In this document: positions 1 through 6,852 of the stretch, in pieces
Position numbering within the stretch: position 1 is the first letter of the stretch
Layout of the letters: each line of letters starts with the position of its first letter
Position numbers and translations under genes: made by a program
Notes under the pieces: model-generated
Seen by the model: only the letters and a program-made list of their open reading frames with translations
What the model was told of the DNA's origin: nothing
Database searches by the model: none
Assembly: GCA_947447525.1 (NCBI GenBank)
Contig: CANFJL010000006.1
Location: 62,001 to 126,000, forward strand
DNA length: 64,000 bases
From: Flavobacteriales bacterium
GTDB lineage: Bacteria > Bacteroidota > Bacteroidia > Flavobacteriales_D > Crocinitomicaceae
Reading direction: 5' to 3'

Positions 1-606
1 TTCAACACGTCTGAATTCTTGAATACCTAAATTGTGTACTCCGTATAATTTCCCACCGCAATTACCGTAAACCCATGGTTTGAAACAGTTGAATACAAGT
101 TCAGGAAAAATTATTGATAGGATACTTAAGTCTTTCAATTCAATCTCTCTATTTTTTTCTACATAGCGTTGCGTGATGATCATCTGCTCACATGCTTTAC
201 GAACAGTAACGGTTTCACGCGCTGCAATTTGATAAAAAAGCTGATCCCATAAAATTAACTGATCTGCCATTGATAAAGGTGCAGGAATTGGCTCTTCAAA
301 TGGTTTTTTAGTACTATCGTTTTTCTTTTGCTGCATTAATTTCACTGAAAAATCATAAAAATCAGGATTGATTTCTTTAACTTTTTTATATGTATTGAAC
401 GCGTTGAATGACTCTAAAAATTGGGTATACTCATTAGCTGATTTATCTGCTGAAGGATTGTAAATGGGGCAACTGTTAAAATAACTTTGACTTATATCTG
501 GATGTTCAATAAAATATAGTTCTTTTTCAGTTGGATCTATTTTATCCGGAGAACGAAAAGTATTGAAACTGAATAAGTTCGTTTTGATTTCAGGGATTGT
601 AGCCAT
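1..606 (-). CDS. Hypothetical protein, N-terminal 202 codons, cut by the window edge
   Basis: Open reading frame on the minus strand beginning with ATG at 606 and open to the left edge, so the C-terminus is missing. The protein starts MATIPEIKTNLFSFNTFRSP and has no signal peptide or membrane segment in the visible part. It is rich in aromatic and charged residues and looks soluble. I do not recognise the family. It is the first gene downstream of repeat copy A (679-1130), and a similar block lies upstream of the lipoprotein at 4338-4952, so the two genes may share regulation. Coding character is judged from the unbroken 606 nt frame and natural-looking composition. Confidence 0.7.
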   Translation of the reverse strand, partial: MATIPEIKTNLFSFNTFRSPDKIDPTEKELYFIEHPDISQSYFNSCPIYNPSADKSANEYTQFLESFNAFNTYKKVKEINPDFYDFSVKLMQQKKNDSTKKPFEEPIPAPLSMADQLILWDQLFYQIAARETVTVRKACEQMIITQRYVEKNREIELKDLSILSIIFPELVFNCFKPWVYGNCGGKLYGVHNLGIQEFRRVE

Positions 607-712
607 AATTTTTGTTTTAAGAATTTATAAATAAGTTGTTTATTGGTTTATGTTTTTAATTTGTTTCCTTTGAATGCTTTCAAAATTATATTTCAGAATT
701 CTCATTCACAAT

Positions 713-746
713 GGGATTTATACTAACATTCATAGGTATAAACCCC
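713..746. promoter_or_regulatory. Operator-like inverted repeat in copy A
   Basis: GGGATTTATAC and GGTATAAACCCC form an imperfect inverted repeat with a spacer of about 10 bp. It lies about 107 bp upstream of the minus-strand start at 606. The same arms and spacing occur at 5069-5102 upstream of another minus-strand gene. The regulator is unknown. The call as a protein-binding site is inferred from symmetry and conservation. Confidence 0.45.
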
Positions 747-972
747 TTAATTTTCTCATGTTTTCAAAAATCAACTAAATTCTTTTTGATTTTGATTGAG
801 ATTATTTCAGTTGAAATCAATATCTGATCATTTCAAACATATTAAAAAAACATATTAGATTTCATCAATAAAAATCTTGGATTTATTAATTATCAGATAT
901 TTTTTCCTCTAAACACCAATGTGGTAAAGAGATTGGAGTTGGATTTGCAAATAAATGAGCTAATGTATTTTT

Positions 973-1005
973 AGAATGAATACTAACTTTTTTAGTATTT
1001 ATCCT
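973..1005. other. Imperfect stem-loop, copy A of conserved hairpin
   Basis: AGAATGAATACTAA and TTAGTATTTATCCT pair around a 5-nt loop with two mismatches. The counterpart at 5329-5361 is a perfect 14-bp stem. It could be an RNA hairpin in a leader or small RNA, or a DNA-binding site. It is not followed by a clear T tract, so a terminator is less likely. Confidence 0.5.
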
Positions 1006-1130
1006 AATAGTACCTATGGTCACTTTTACATACCTAAACCAACTTTTTGGTCAAAATTCATTTCAGAAGTTTGCCTCCTAATCGAAGCAAAACTTCATGT
1101 CTCAACATTCGCATACTTCTATTTTCACAA

Positions 1131-1488
1131 CAGCCTCCGGAGTTCTGGGAGGTGTAACTAAAGCAGTTACAGCTAAACCCATTTTTACTAACGAGTGAGC
1201 TTACGGCTTTGGTTAGCTCGCACAACTTTATTTTCCAAATATTATTATAAAAAGTGCAACATGGCAATTGCGCGTTTGAATCATAACGTATGTTTCCTTA
1301 TGCGAAAAAGCTCAAATAAGCGGCATTTGTTAATGAAAAAGATTGTTTATGCAATTACAGATTAAGTAGAATGTGGGGGAGTTTGGGGAGCCTTAATTGT
1401 TTCTAAATGTTAAAATTCAATATTATTTAAATCTGAATTTTGTAATTGTCACATCTAATTTTATAGTGTGTTTTATAAAACAAGTAAT
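1131..1488. other. Intergenic stretch without recognisable features
   Basis: I see no credible reading frame, RNA gene or repeat between the end of repeat copy A and the cassette-like direct repeat at 1489. Two short open frames here have no family resemblance and unlikely composition. Confidence 0.5.
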
Positions 1489-1532
1489 AACGTTTTGTCT
1501 CTTTGCGCAGTGGCGGAAATAGGAGCACAATT
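1489..1532. repeat. Cassette-boundary-like direct repeat, left copy
   Basis: AACGTTTTGTCTCTTTGCGC, then GTGGCGGAAATAGGAGCACA, matches the layout at 2608-2650 (AACGTTTTG, CTTTGCG, GGCGG, GGAGCAC in the same order and direction). The two copies bracket exactly one gene, 1533-2552. From memory, similar GCTTTGCG...GGAGCAC elements flank single accessory genes in other Bacteroidota genomes. I infer a cassette boundary. Confidence 0.5.
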
Positions 1533-2552
1533 TTAGTTTATTTTGCTTTGGACGAATTGAACTGTTACTTCCATAATATTCTCTTTTGTATATTGTAGAA
1601 CATTAAACTCGACACCGCTTGTTAGAGCCTGCAAATATTCTTGTGTTGTTTGTATTGGCGGATAATCTCCGAAGAGCTTAAACCATAATTTCCCAAAGCA
1701 ATAAGTATAATATTGGATTGTCTGTTTAACTCTGTCATTTGTAATAAAATCTTTTAGCAGTTGCTTACGTCTGTCATTGTGAAAAATATTGACGATGATT
1801 TGTTGATCGTTGTAGTTGATTAGCCCATTATAGTTTTGCTCTGTAGTTAAGCCAAAGAAATCAAAAAACCTTACAGAGTCAGAATATTCATAGAACTGAA
1901 TTACAAAGTCGTTCATTATAATTAAGTTCGGATTTCGGTCATTTGTAAACCCGACATAGTTTGTTGTATATTCGGCTTCACCCCCTGTTGTTTGCAGATA
2001 TGTGATGGCAAGCGGATAATGGCTTAGTTCATTTGCGTTAATCGTTGTATGCTTGAGAATGATTTGTCTAAGATTTTCAGTTACATCCTCTGAAATTTTC
2101 AAGGTGTCATCACAAACTGAAGTTCTCCAAATCTGTATGTAAAAAAACAACCTTACTGTTTTAATGTCTACCAAGTTAATTGTGTCCTTTCCTGTTAAGT
2201 CTGTGTCACGAAAAACAGGTAGGATTTCATTGATGAACTTGCTTTCAATTTTTGTGAATATGCTTTCGCAAACACTACAAAAGACATTGTCAACAGAGAA
2301 TGGAATTGATTTGGCTTTTTCAATTTCTTCGTTAGTAACATCTCTACCAAGAGATGATATAAGTTTGTCAACGGAAGTTTCCCTCTGGAATTTGAATTCA
2401 ATAAAAGCGTTGTCGTTTGAAAGGTCAAAGTAGAAACCTTTCTCTCGTTCTTTACTTCCTTCAAGATTTAAACAACTACGAATAATTCCGTCCGTCAAAA
2501 AGTGAGTGTTCTTTTTGTTAGCTTCTCTTTCCTTACATAATGCACAAGTCAT
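1533..2552 (-). CDS. Hypothetical protein with two CxxC motifs, HNH/zinc-ribbon-like
   Basis: 339 residues starting with ATG at 2552. The N-terminus has a CALC knuckle (residues 3-6) followed by a TH pair near residues 16-17. A second pair, CSVC, sits near residues 92-95 before SIFTKIESKF. This spacing resembles proteins with an N-terminal CxxC...H element and a later C-x-x-C-E-x-x-F segment that are loosely annotated as HNH-like, but the match is weak and catalytic residues cannot be assigned. The rest is soluble, alpha/beta-like and has no signal peptide. It is bracketed by direct repeats at 1489-1532 and 2608-2650, which suggests acquisition as a single-gene cassette. Function unknown. Confidence 0.75.
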   Translation of the reverse strand: MTCALCKEREANKKNTHFLTDGIIRSCLNLEGSKEREKGFYFDLSNDNAFIEFKFQRETSVDKLISSLGRDVTNEEIEKAKSIPFSVDNVFCSVCESIFTKIESKFINEILPVFRDTDLTGKDTINLVDIKTVRLFFYIQIWRTSVCDDTLKISEDVTENLRQIILKHTTINANELSHYPLAITYLQTTGGEAEYTTNYVGFTNDRNPNLIIMNDFVIQFYEYSDSVRFFDFFGLTTEQNYNGLINYNDQQIIVNIFHNDRRKQLLKDFITNDRVKQTIQYYTYCFGKLWFKLFGDYPPIQTTQEYLQALTSGVEFNVLQYTKENIMEVTVQFVQSKIN

Positions 2553-2607
2553 AATTCCAATTTATCGTTGTCAATTTTCGTGTCTTGTATTAAGTGGGTT
2601 GCAGGTA

Positions 2608-2650
2608 ACGTTTTGCCGCTTTGCGAAGGCGGGGATTTCGGAGCACTTCA
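2608..2650. repeat. Cassette-boundary-like direct repeat, right copy
   Basis: AACGTTTTGCCGCTTTGCGA, then AGGCGGGGATTTCGGAGCAC, the partner of 1489-1532 in the same orientation. GCCGCTTTGCGAAGGCGG also has dyad symmetry (CCGC and GCGG around TTTGCGAAG), compatible with a folded single-strand recombination site. Inferred from sequence similarity only. Confidence 0.5.
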
Positions 2651-2742
2651 CTCTTAACCTACCACTAGCCCAATAGGAGCAATGCACTTGAATTAAAGCA
2701 CGTCACCCCACCTTACGCCTAATGGCTATTAGTAGCTGATTC

Positions 2743-3582
2743 TCATTTGAGATTCAAGATCTTTTTAAAAAGTTTCAACTTAATTGGTTTCCAAGGGAAT
2801 AATTGAAAATTTCTTGAAATGCCAAAATAAATCCCAGAACATAAAAAATCTTGATTTATTTTATATTCTTGAGTTGAGTTGGGTTTATAAACTTTAATTG
2901 TATTTTCATTAAAATAAAGACTCTGTTTACTATAAGCAAAGCGTGCACTTATGCTCAATATATAGTGCTTTTTGTAAAATAAATCTGAGCCAATCCCTAA
3001 ACCAAAAGTAAAAGCATTTTTGGTTACAGCGGTAAAAGCGCTTGAGCTGAAACTCATTTGAAGGGAAGGTGAAAAATTCAAGTTCGATGACATTGTTCCT
3101 GCAGGAGAAATTTCTTTGGAACCCGCTCTATGGCATATGCCGATTGAACCATTAATAAAAAAGTTTGTTTTATAATTCTTTCCGAAAAATTGATACTCGT
3201 AATTCAATGAAAATCGTTTTTGAAATGTTTTATCCTTAGAATCGTAGGAATAATTAATAAATGAATTACTTACAGGATCGTAATAACGAACATTTAATAT
3301 ACTCTGACTGGAAACCGCATCGTTCAGTGATTCGATGTAAAAACGATGATCTTTAAATTCTAGACCTAAACTTATGGCAGTTCTTTTTGGTTGATCAAAT
3401 GTGATGTAAGGTTGTACAATACTAAAATCAGGAAAATCTAAAGTTCCATTTATAGGTGAGTTTTTATAATATGACTGATTGAAACTCAATTTATAATTTC
3501 GATTAATTGAACCAAAATATGTCACTTGGGAAAAAATATTCCCAAGTGACATAGTGTATATTATAAAGAATAAATATTTCAT
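2743..3582 (-). CDS. Predicted secreted outer-membrane beta-barrel-like protein
   Basis: 279 residues from ATG at 3582. A TTG nine bases upstream is in frame but less likely. Residues 1-18 form a signal peptide ending at NIFSQ. The mature chain is rich in Tyr, Phe, Asn and Ser with alternating hydrophobic strands, and several GLGIG/GISRNF-type segments near the C-terminus, as in small outer-membrane barrels. No named family is recognised. It follows the lipoprotein gene at 3584-4269 with only one base between that gene's frame-corrected stop and this ATG, so the two probably form an operon. Confidence 0.7.
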   Translation of the reverse strand: MKYLFFIIYTMSLGNIFSQVTYFGSINRNYKLSFNQSYYKNSPINGTLDFPDFSIVQPYITFDQPKRTAISLGLEFKDHRFYIESLNDAVSSQSILNVRYYDPVSNSFINYSYDSKDKTFQKRFSLNYEYQFFGKNYKTNFFINGSIGICHRAGSKEISPAGTMSSNLNFSPSLQMSFSSSAFTAVTKNAFTFGLGIGSDLFYKKHYILSISARFAYSKQSLYFNENTIKVYKPNSTQEYKINQDFLCSGIYFGISRNFQLFPWKPIKLKLFKKILNLK

Positions 3583-3583
3583 T

Positions 3584-4269
3584 TTAATCAAAGATAATCG
3601 ACCAATCTGTAAATATTACATTGTATGGATTGGAACCAACAGAATTCATGTAATCTTCAGCTCTTCCTTTAATTTTGAAATAATAATTTTCTAATTTTTA
3701 TCTCTTGCCAAATTCACCAAAACAACCATAACATCATTTGGATTTTTAGATTTTATTTTTGAAACTTCTTTTAGGACATGTTCCGATGGATAATTTGTCC
3801 AAATAGCATAATAAACGACGTAAGTGAATTTGTAATTTCCTGATTGCTTAAGAATCTGTTCTTTTCTTTCAGAACTTAAGTCAAGCAAATCCATTTCATT
3901 TTTAAATTTCAATTGTTTATTAATAAAAGGATAATCGTTCCTTTTTAGTGGAAAACTATCCACAAAATTTCTCTTGTTAAAATCTCCCATACATTGTGAA
4001 TATGCGGAATATAAACTACCATCTCGATTGTAAATCCTTAGTTGGACGTAAGAGTATTTGGTAGTGTCATTGTTGATGCCATACATTTTGGTTTTTTGCA
4101 TCCAAGATTTGGTATCATCTTCAAATAAACTATAGTCATATTTATATTTCTTAATAAATCTGTTCACCTCAGATATGGACTCATCATTTGGTTCCGACAT
4201 TTGAAGTATTCGGATGATATTACAGGATGAGAAAATTAATGCTAAAAATAGAAAATAAGTAAACTTCAT
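3584..4269 (-). pseudogene. Lipoprotein gene with probable 3' frameshift
   Basis: The intact frame 3691-4269 encodes 192 residues: a lipoprotein signal with lipobox FSSC (Cys16) and a soluble domain of unknown family ending NLARDKN. The stop follows an A5 run near 3696-3700. Adding one base there opens a frame for about 36 more natural-looking residues (KLENYYFKIKGRAEDYMNSV and onward to WSIIFD). That frame stops at 3584-3586, one base before the next ATG at 3582. This suggests the ancestral protein had about 229 residues and that a 1-nt deletion, real or a sequencing error, truncated it. The shorter product may still be functional. Confidence 0.6.
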
Positions 4270-4337
4270 ATTACATTTGAATAAAAATCAATGGGGATTC
4301 TAAAATTAATAGAAATACCCCATTGTGCAAGTAATAA

Positions 4338-4952
4338 TTAAATTATTTGAATGTCAATAATTGTTTGAGCATTTCCACTTACAGAATCAATAATAACTGG
4401 GTAAAACCCTTTCTTGATAAGAATCGTATTAGCCTTAAGTGGTTTAACTAAAAATTCTGGTAAATAAGAGTCTTCAGCGACATAGACACCATTATTCGTG
4501 ACAAAGTCACTTTTAAAACTACTCGGAATTTCAACTATAAGTCGAATTTCGCTATCGGAATTTTCTACAAAAGTAAATAAAAGAGGTCTAAATCCTGCGC
4601 TTAATTCTGAGTCAGTTATTTTTCCATCTTCACCACCTGCAACTAGGCCAAATGGACAAATTCCAGCACAAGGACCACAACCACCATCGCCGAAACAAGC
4701 TGGTTGTCCATTATCCCATCGTTGAGAAGTACCTGTCTTAGAATGCACCCAATCTTTAAATTTCCCCCACCATCCAGGACCGACTTTTTCTTCAGAATTC
4801 AAATCCTTTAAGATGTTTTGGAGTTCATTTTTTTGTGACTCAAAAGTGTTTTCAGTTTTTGATGAAGTTTTTATTTCTTGGTTTTTTTCACATGAAAAAC
4901 TTCCAATTCCTACTAAGGCAAGGAATAATGTTCCAAAAATCAACTTTTTCAT
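4338..4952 (-). CDS. Cys-rich putative lipoprotein
   Basis: 204 residues from ATG at 4952. The lipoprotein signal has Cys21 (SFSC). A Trp/Gly-rich stretch (VGPGWWGKFKDWV, residues 57-69) precedes a compact cysteine cluster, C86-FGDGG-C92-GP-C95-AGI-C99-PFG, then a beta-rich C-terminal domain. The cluster could hold disulfides or bind a metal. No family is recognised. Upstream lies repeat copy B (5036-5490), the same kind of long conserved region that precedes the gene ending at the left edge. It may be first in an operon with the frameshifted lipoprotein and barrel genes, given the 68-nt gap and shared strand. Confidence 0.7.
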   Translation of the reverse strand: MKKLIFGTLFLALVGIGSFSCEKNQEIKTSSKTENTFESQKNELQNILKDLNSEEKVGPGWWGKFKDWVHSKTGTSQRWDNGQPACFGDGGCGPCAGICPFGLVAGGEDGKITDSELSAGFRPLLFTFVENSDSEIRLIVEIPSSFKSDFVTNNGVYVAEDSYLPEFLVKPLKANTILIKKGFYPVIIDSVSGNAQTIIDIQII

Positions 4953-5068
4953 ACTATTATTTTTAAGTGCACTACTTTTTTTTCTGGAATGTTCGGGTCA
5001 TTTTTTTCTCCACAAATTATTTTATTTGAATCATGCCAAAATTATAATTCAGTATTATTACTTGCAAT

Positions 5069-5102
5069 GGGATTTATACTAATTCTCATAGGTATAAACC
5101 CC
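5069..5102. promoter_or_regulatory. Operator-like inverted repeat in copy B
   Basis: GGGATTTATAC and GGTATAAACCCC with a roughly 10-bp spacer, the same arms as at 713-746, 117 bp upstream of the start at 4952. Conservation of the arms while the spacer varies favours a binding site. The regulator is unknown. Confidence 0.45.
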
Positions 5103-5328
5103 TTATTTTAAAACAGACTCAAAATGTACTGATGTTGTTTTCATTTTGATTGTGTTTAAATCAGTAAAATATCAAAATCTGATTGGTCCAAACATATTGA
5201 AAAATCACATTAGTTTTTATCGTTCAAAAATCTTGGATTTATTCATTTTACGATATAATTTCCCCTAAAAACTAATGTGGTAAAAGGTTTTGTATTGTTT
5301 TCTTGCTTAATTTAGTAGATGAATTTTT

Positions 5329-5361
5329 AGAATGAATACTAACATTTTTAGTATTCATTCT
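5329..5361. other. Perfect 14-bp stem-loop, copy B
   Basis: AGAATGAATACTAA and its exact reverse complement flank a 5-nt loop. The equivalent at 973-1005 keeps 12 of 14 pairs. It is not adjacent to any start codon and has no T tract, so it may be a structured RNA element or a protein-binding palindrome. Confidence 0.6.
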
Positions 5362-5536
5362 AATATTACCTGAGGTTACTTTTACATACCTAAACCAACT
5401 TTTTGCTAGAAATTCATTTCAGAAGTTTGTATCCTAATCGATACAAGACTTCATGCAACATCACACAAGTACTGCATTATTCACGACCGTTTCAGGTGTT
5501 GTCTTATTTAGTGAAAAACTAAGTTGATCCTATCAA

Positions 5537-5597
5537 TCTAACTTCTAACTCTAACCTCTAACTCTGTTTTCTGGGCAAGTAGTAGGCCTTTTTTAAA
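5537..5597 (+). repeat. TCTAAC-type repeat array with conserved tail
   Basis: Irregular 6/7-mer units (TCTAACT, TCTAACC) end in CTCTGTTTTCTGGGCAAGTA and then GTAGGCCTTTTTT. The same array and tail recur at 6674-6802 (same orientation) and 37957-38010 (inverted). A further degenerate array occupies about 5692-5732. Intergenic and non-coding. Confidence 0.75.
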
Positions 5598-5945
5598 GCT
5601 CATCAAGCGGCCTGTACTTTGACACTTGTGTAGAGAACTTGTGCTGAGCCAGTCGAAGTATGTCGAGATGTGCTCAATCCACTTTTAAAAGTTCTAAACT
5701 CTAAGTCTAAACTCTATGTCTAACTCTGTTTTAGCTCAAAAAAAATACCGAAGCGTCGGTAACAAAAAAAGGAGCTGACTGAGCAATGCGCTTTACTTCG
5801 AAGTATCGTGATTTTTCTCAACCATAAATAGGTTCGAAGTATTTTCAATCCCCACCAAATTTGGATGCTAGCGACTGAGCTTTCAGCTAGTCTTAGCATA
5901 TACCAAATTCAATGGGTTTTCAAAACCTGCTATTACAAGGTCTAA
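5595..5945 (-). repeat. Dispersed mosaic repeat, inverted relative to 38.1-38.9 kb
   Basis: Several blocks recur in reverse orientation in the spacer at 37940-38896: GCTCAATCCACTTTTAAA, GAGCAATGCGCTTTACTTCG, CCACCAAATTTGGATGCTAG, and TTAGCATATACCAAATTC with the following AATGGGTTTTCAAAACCT. The shared order shows this is a dispersed repeat family, not chance similarity. No coding potential is seen. Confidence 0.75.
5736..5771. terminator. Bidirectional terminator-like hairpin inside the repeat
   Basis: TACCGAAGCGTCGGTA is a short GC-rich stem (TACCGA/TCGGTA) flanked by an A run on the left and an A run on the right, so on the minus strand the stem is followed by T residues. The same hairpin sits at 38409-38440 between T tracts. 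It is likely part of the mobile or dispersed repeat rather than tied to one gene. Confidence 0.45.
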
Positions 5946-5982
5946 ACTAGAATGTTAATAATTATAGGTATCTTACAAAAAC

Positions 5983-6612
5983 ATGAAAAATCGATATAAA
6001 TCAATAATAATATTACTTATTATTAATTATTCTTGTTCAAATCATCATTCTAATAAAGTTATTCAGATTGGAAACCAAGTATGGATGAAGCAAAACTTAT
6101 CAGTAACTCGTTTTAGAAATAATGACATCATACCAGAAGCAAAATCAAATTTAGATTGGTTAAAAGCAGGTAAAGAACGAAAAGCGGTTTGGTGTTATTA
6201 TGAAAACAATTACAAAATCGGACAGAAATATGGCAAATTATATAATTGGTTTGCGGTAAATGATTCTCGTGGTTTAGCTCCGGTTGGATTTCATATTACA
6301 AGTGATGCTGAATGGAATCAATTGGATTTATTTTTGGGTTCGTCAAATACAGGAGAAAAACTTAAATCAATTTATTATTGGGATAAAAAATTTAATGGAT
6401 CAAATGAAATTGGTTTTTCAGCCATCCCAACTGGTTTTCGAAGTAGTGACGGTTATTTTAATGCAATTAATTATGAATCAAATTGGTGGAGTATAACTTC
6501 TGGTGATCTTATTTTTGCATGGAGTCGTAAGGTTGGTTGTGCGGATGACTATCTAACAAGAGATTATAGCAATAAATGCAATGGATTTTCTGTTCGTTGT
6601 CTGATGAATTAA
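5983..6612 (+). CDS. FISUMP-domain lipoprotein
   Basis: 209 residues from ATG. Residues 1-18 form a lipoprotein signal (INYSC, Cys18). The rest matches the Fibrobacter succinogenes major paralogous (FISUMP) domain: IGNQVWMKQNL near the start, the GKLYNWFAV segment, GFHITSDAEWNQLD, FSAIPTGFRSSDG, and a terminal GFSVRCLMN. These domains are common in Bacteroidota surface proteins; their function is not established. The gene stands alone between two direct TCTAAC-type repeats (5537-5597 and 6674-6802), suggesting a recently gained or mobile unit. Confidence 0.88.
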   Translation: MKNRYKSIIILLIINYSCSNHHSNKVIQIGNQVWMKQNLSVTRFRNNDIIPEAKSNLDWLKAGKERKAVWCYYENNYKIGQKYGKLYNWFAVNDSRGLAPVGFHITSDAEWNQLDLFLGSSNTGEKLKSIYYWDKKFNGSNEIGFSAIPTGFRSSDGYFNAINYESNWWSITSGDLIFAWSRKVGCADDYLTRDYSNKCNGFSVRCLMN

Positions 6613-6673
6613 ATTCCAAATAAATAATTGAATCGAAATTTTAAAACCACCTATTAAAAGCTATAAACTTTAG

Positions 6674-6802
6674 GTCTAACTCTAACTCTAAGTCTAACTC
6701 TAACTCTAACTTCTAACTTCTAACTTCTAACTCTAACTCTAACTCTAACTTCTAACTCTAACCTCTAACTCTGTTTTGCGGGCAAGGAGTAGGTCTTTTT
6801 AA
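6674..6802 (+). repeat. Long TCTAAC-type repeat array
   Basis: About 100 bp of irregular TCTAACT/TCTAAC units, then CTCTGTTTTGCGGGCAAGGA and GTAGGTC followed by T residues. It shares the tail with 5537-5597 and, inverted, with 37957-38010. The units look telomere-like but are internal and degenerate. This is the longest array in the window. Confidence 0.8.
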
Positions 6803-6852
6803 ATACCTTCGTGAGCCTGATTCACCCAAAAAAAAGTAGAGTAATAAGGTTT

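Larger units (their letters stand above)
679..1130. repeat. Upstream-region repeat, copy A
   Basis: About 430-450 bp of imperfect homology to 5036-5490 in the same orientation. Conserved blocks include an inverted repeat at 713-746, an AAAAATCTTGGATTTATT block, an AATGTGGTAAA block, a stem-loop at 973-1005 and the block TTTTACATACCTAAACCAAC. Each copy begins roughly 75-85 bp upstream of a minus-strand start codon (606 and 4952). It therefore behaves like a duplicated long promoter or leader region rather than a gene. Short open frames inside it are not conserved between copies. Confidence 0.8.
5036..5490. repeat. Upstream-region repeat, copy B
   Basis: Homologous to 679-1130. It contains an operator-like inverted repeat (5069-5102), a long-range inverted pair CACATTAGTTTTTA (about 5207-5220) with TAAAAACTAATGTG (about 5266-5279), and a perfect hairpin at 5329-5361. 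It starts about 84 bp upstream of the minus-strand start at 4952. No open frame is conserved with copy A. Confidence 0.8.

Noticed and set aside
976-1161. Open frame inside repeat copy A (61 codons)
   Set aside because: It begins within the conserved stem-loop, and the matching frame is not kept in copy B at 5329 onward, so the conservation is at the DNA or RNA level rather than protein.
2553-2742. tRNA or structured RNA in the spacer with GCCGCTTTGCGAAGGCGG
   Set aside because: The dyad is explained by the cassette-like repeat; no cloverleaf or CCA-end pattern can be formed.
6674-6772. CRISPR-like array
   Set aside because: Units are 6-7 bp with no unique spacers and no cas genes are nearby; it is a simple irregular repeat.
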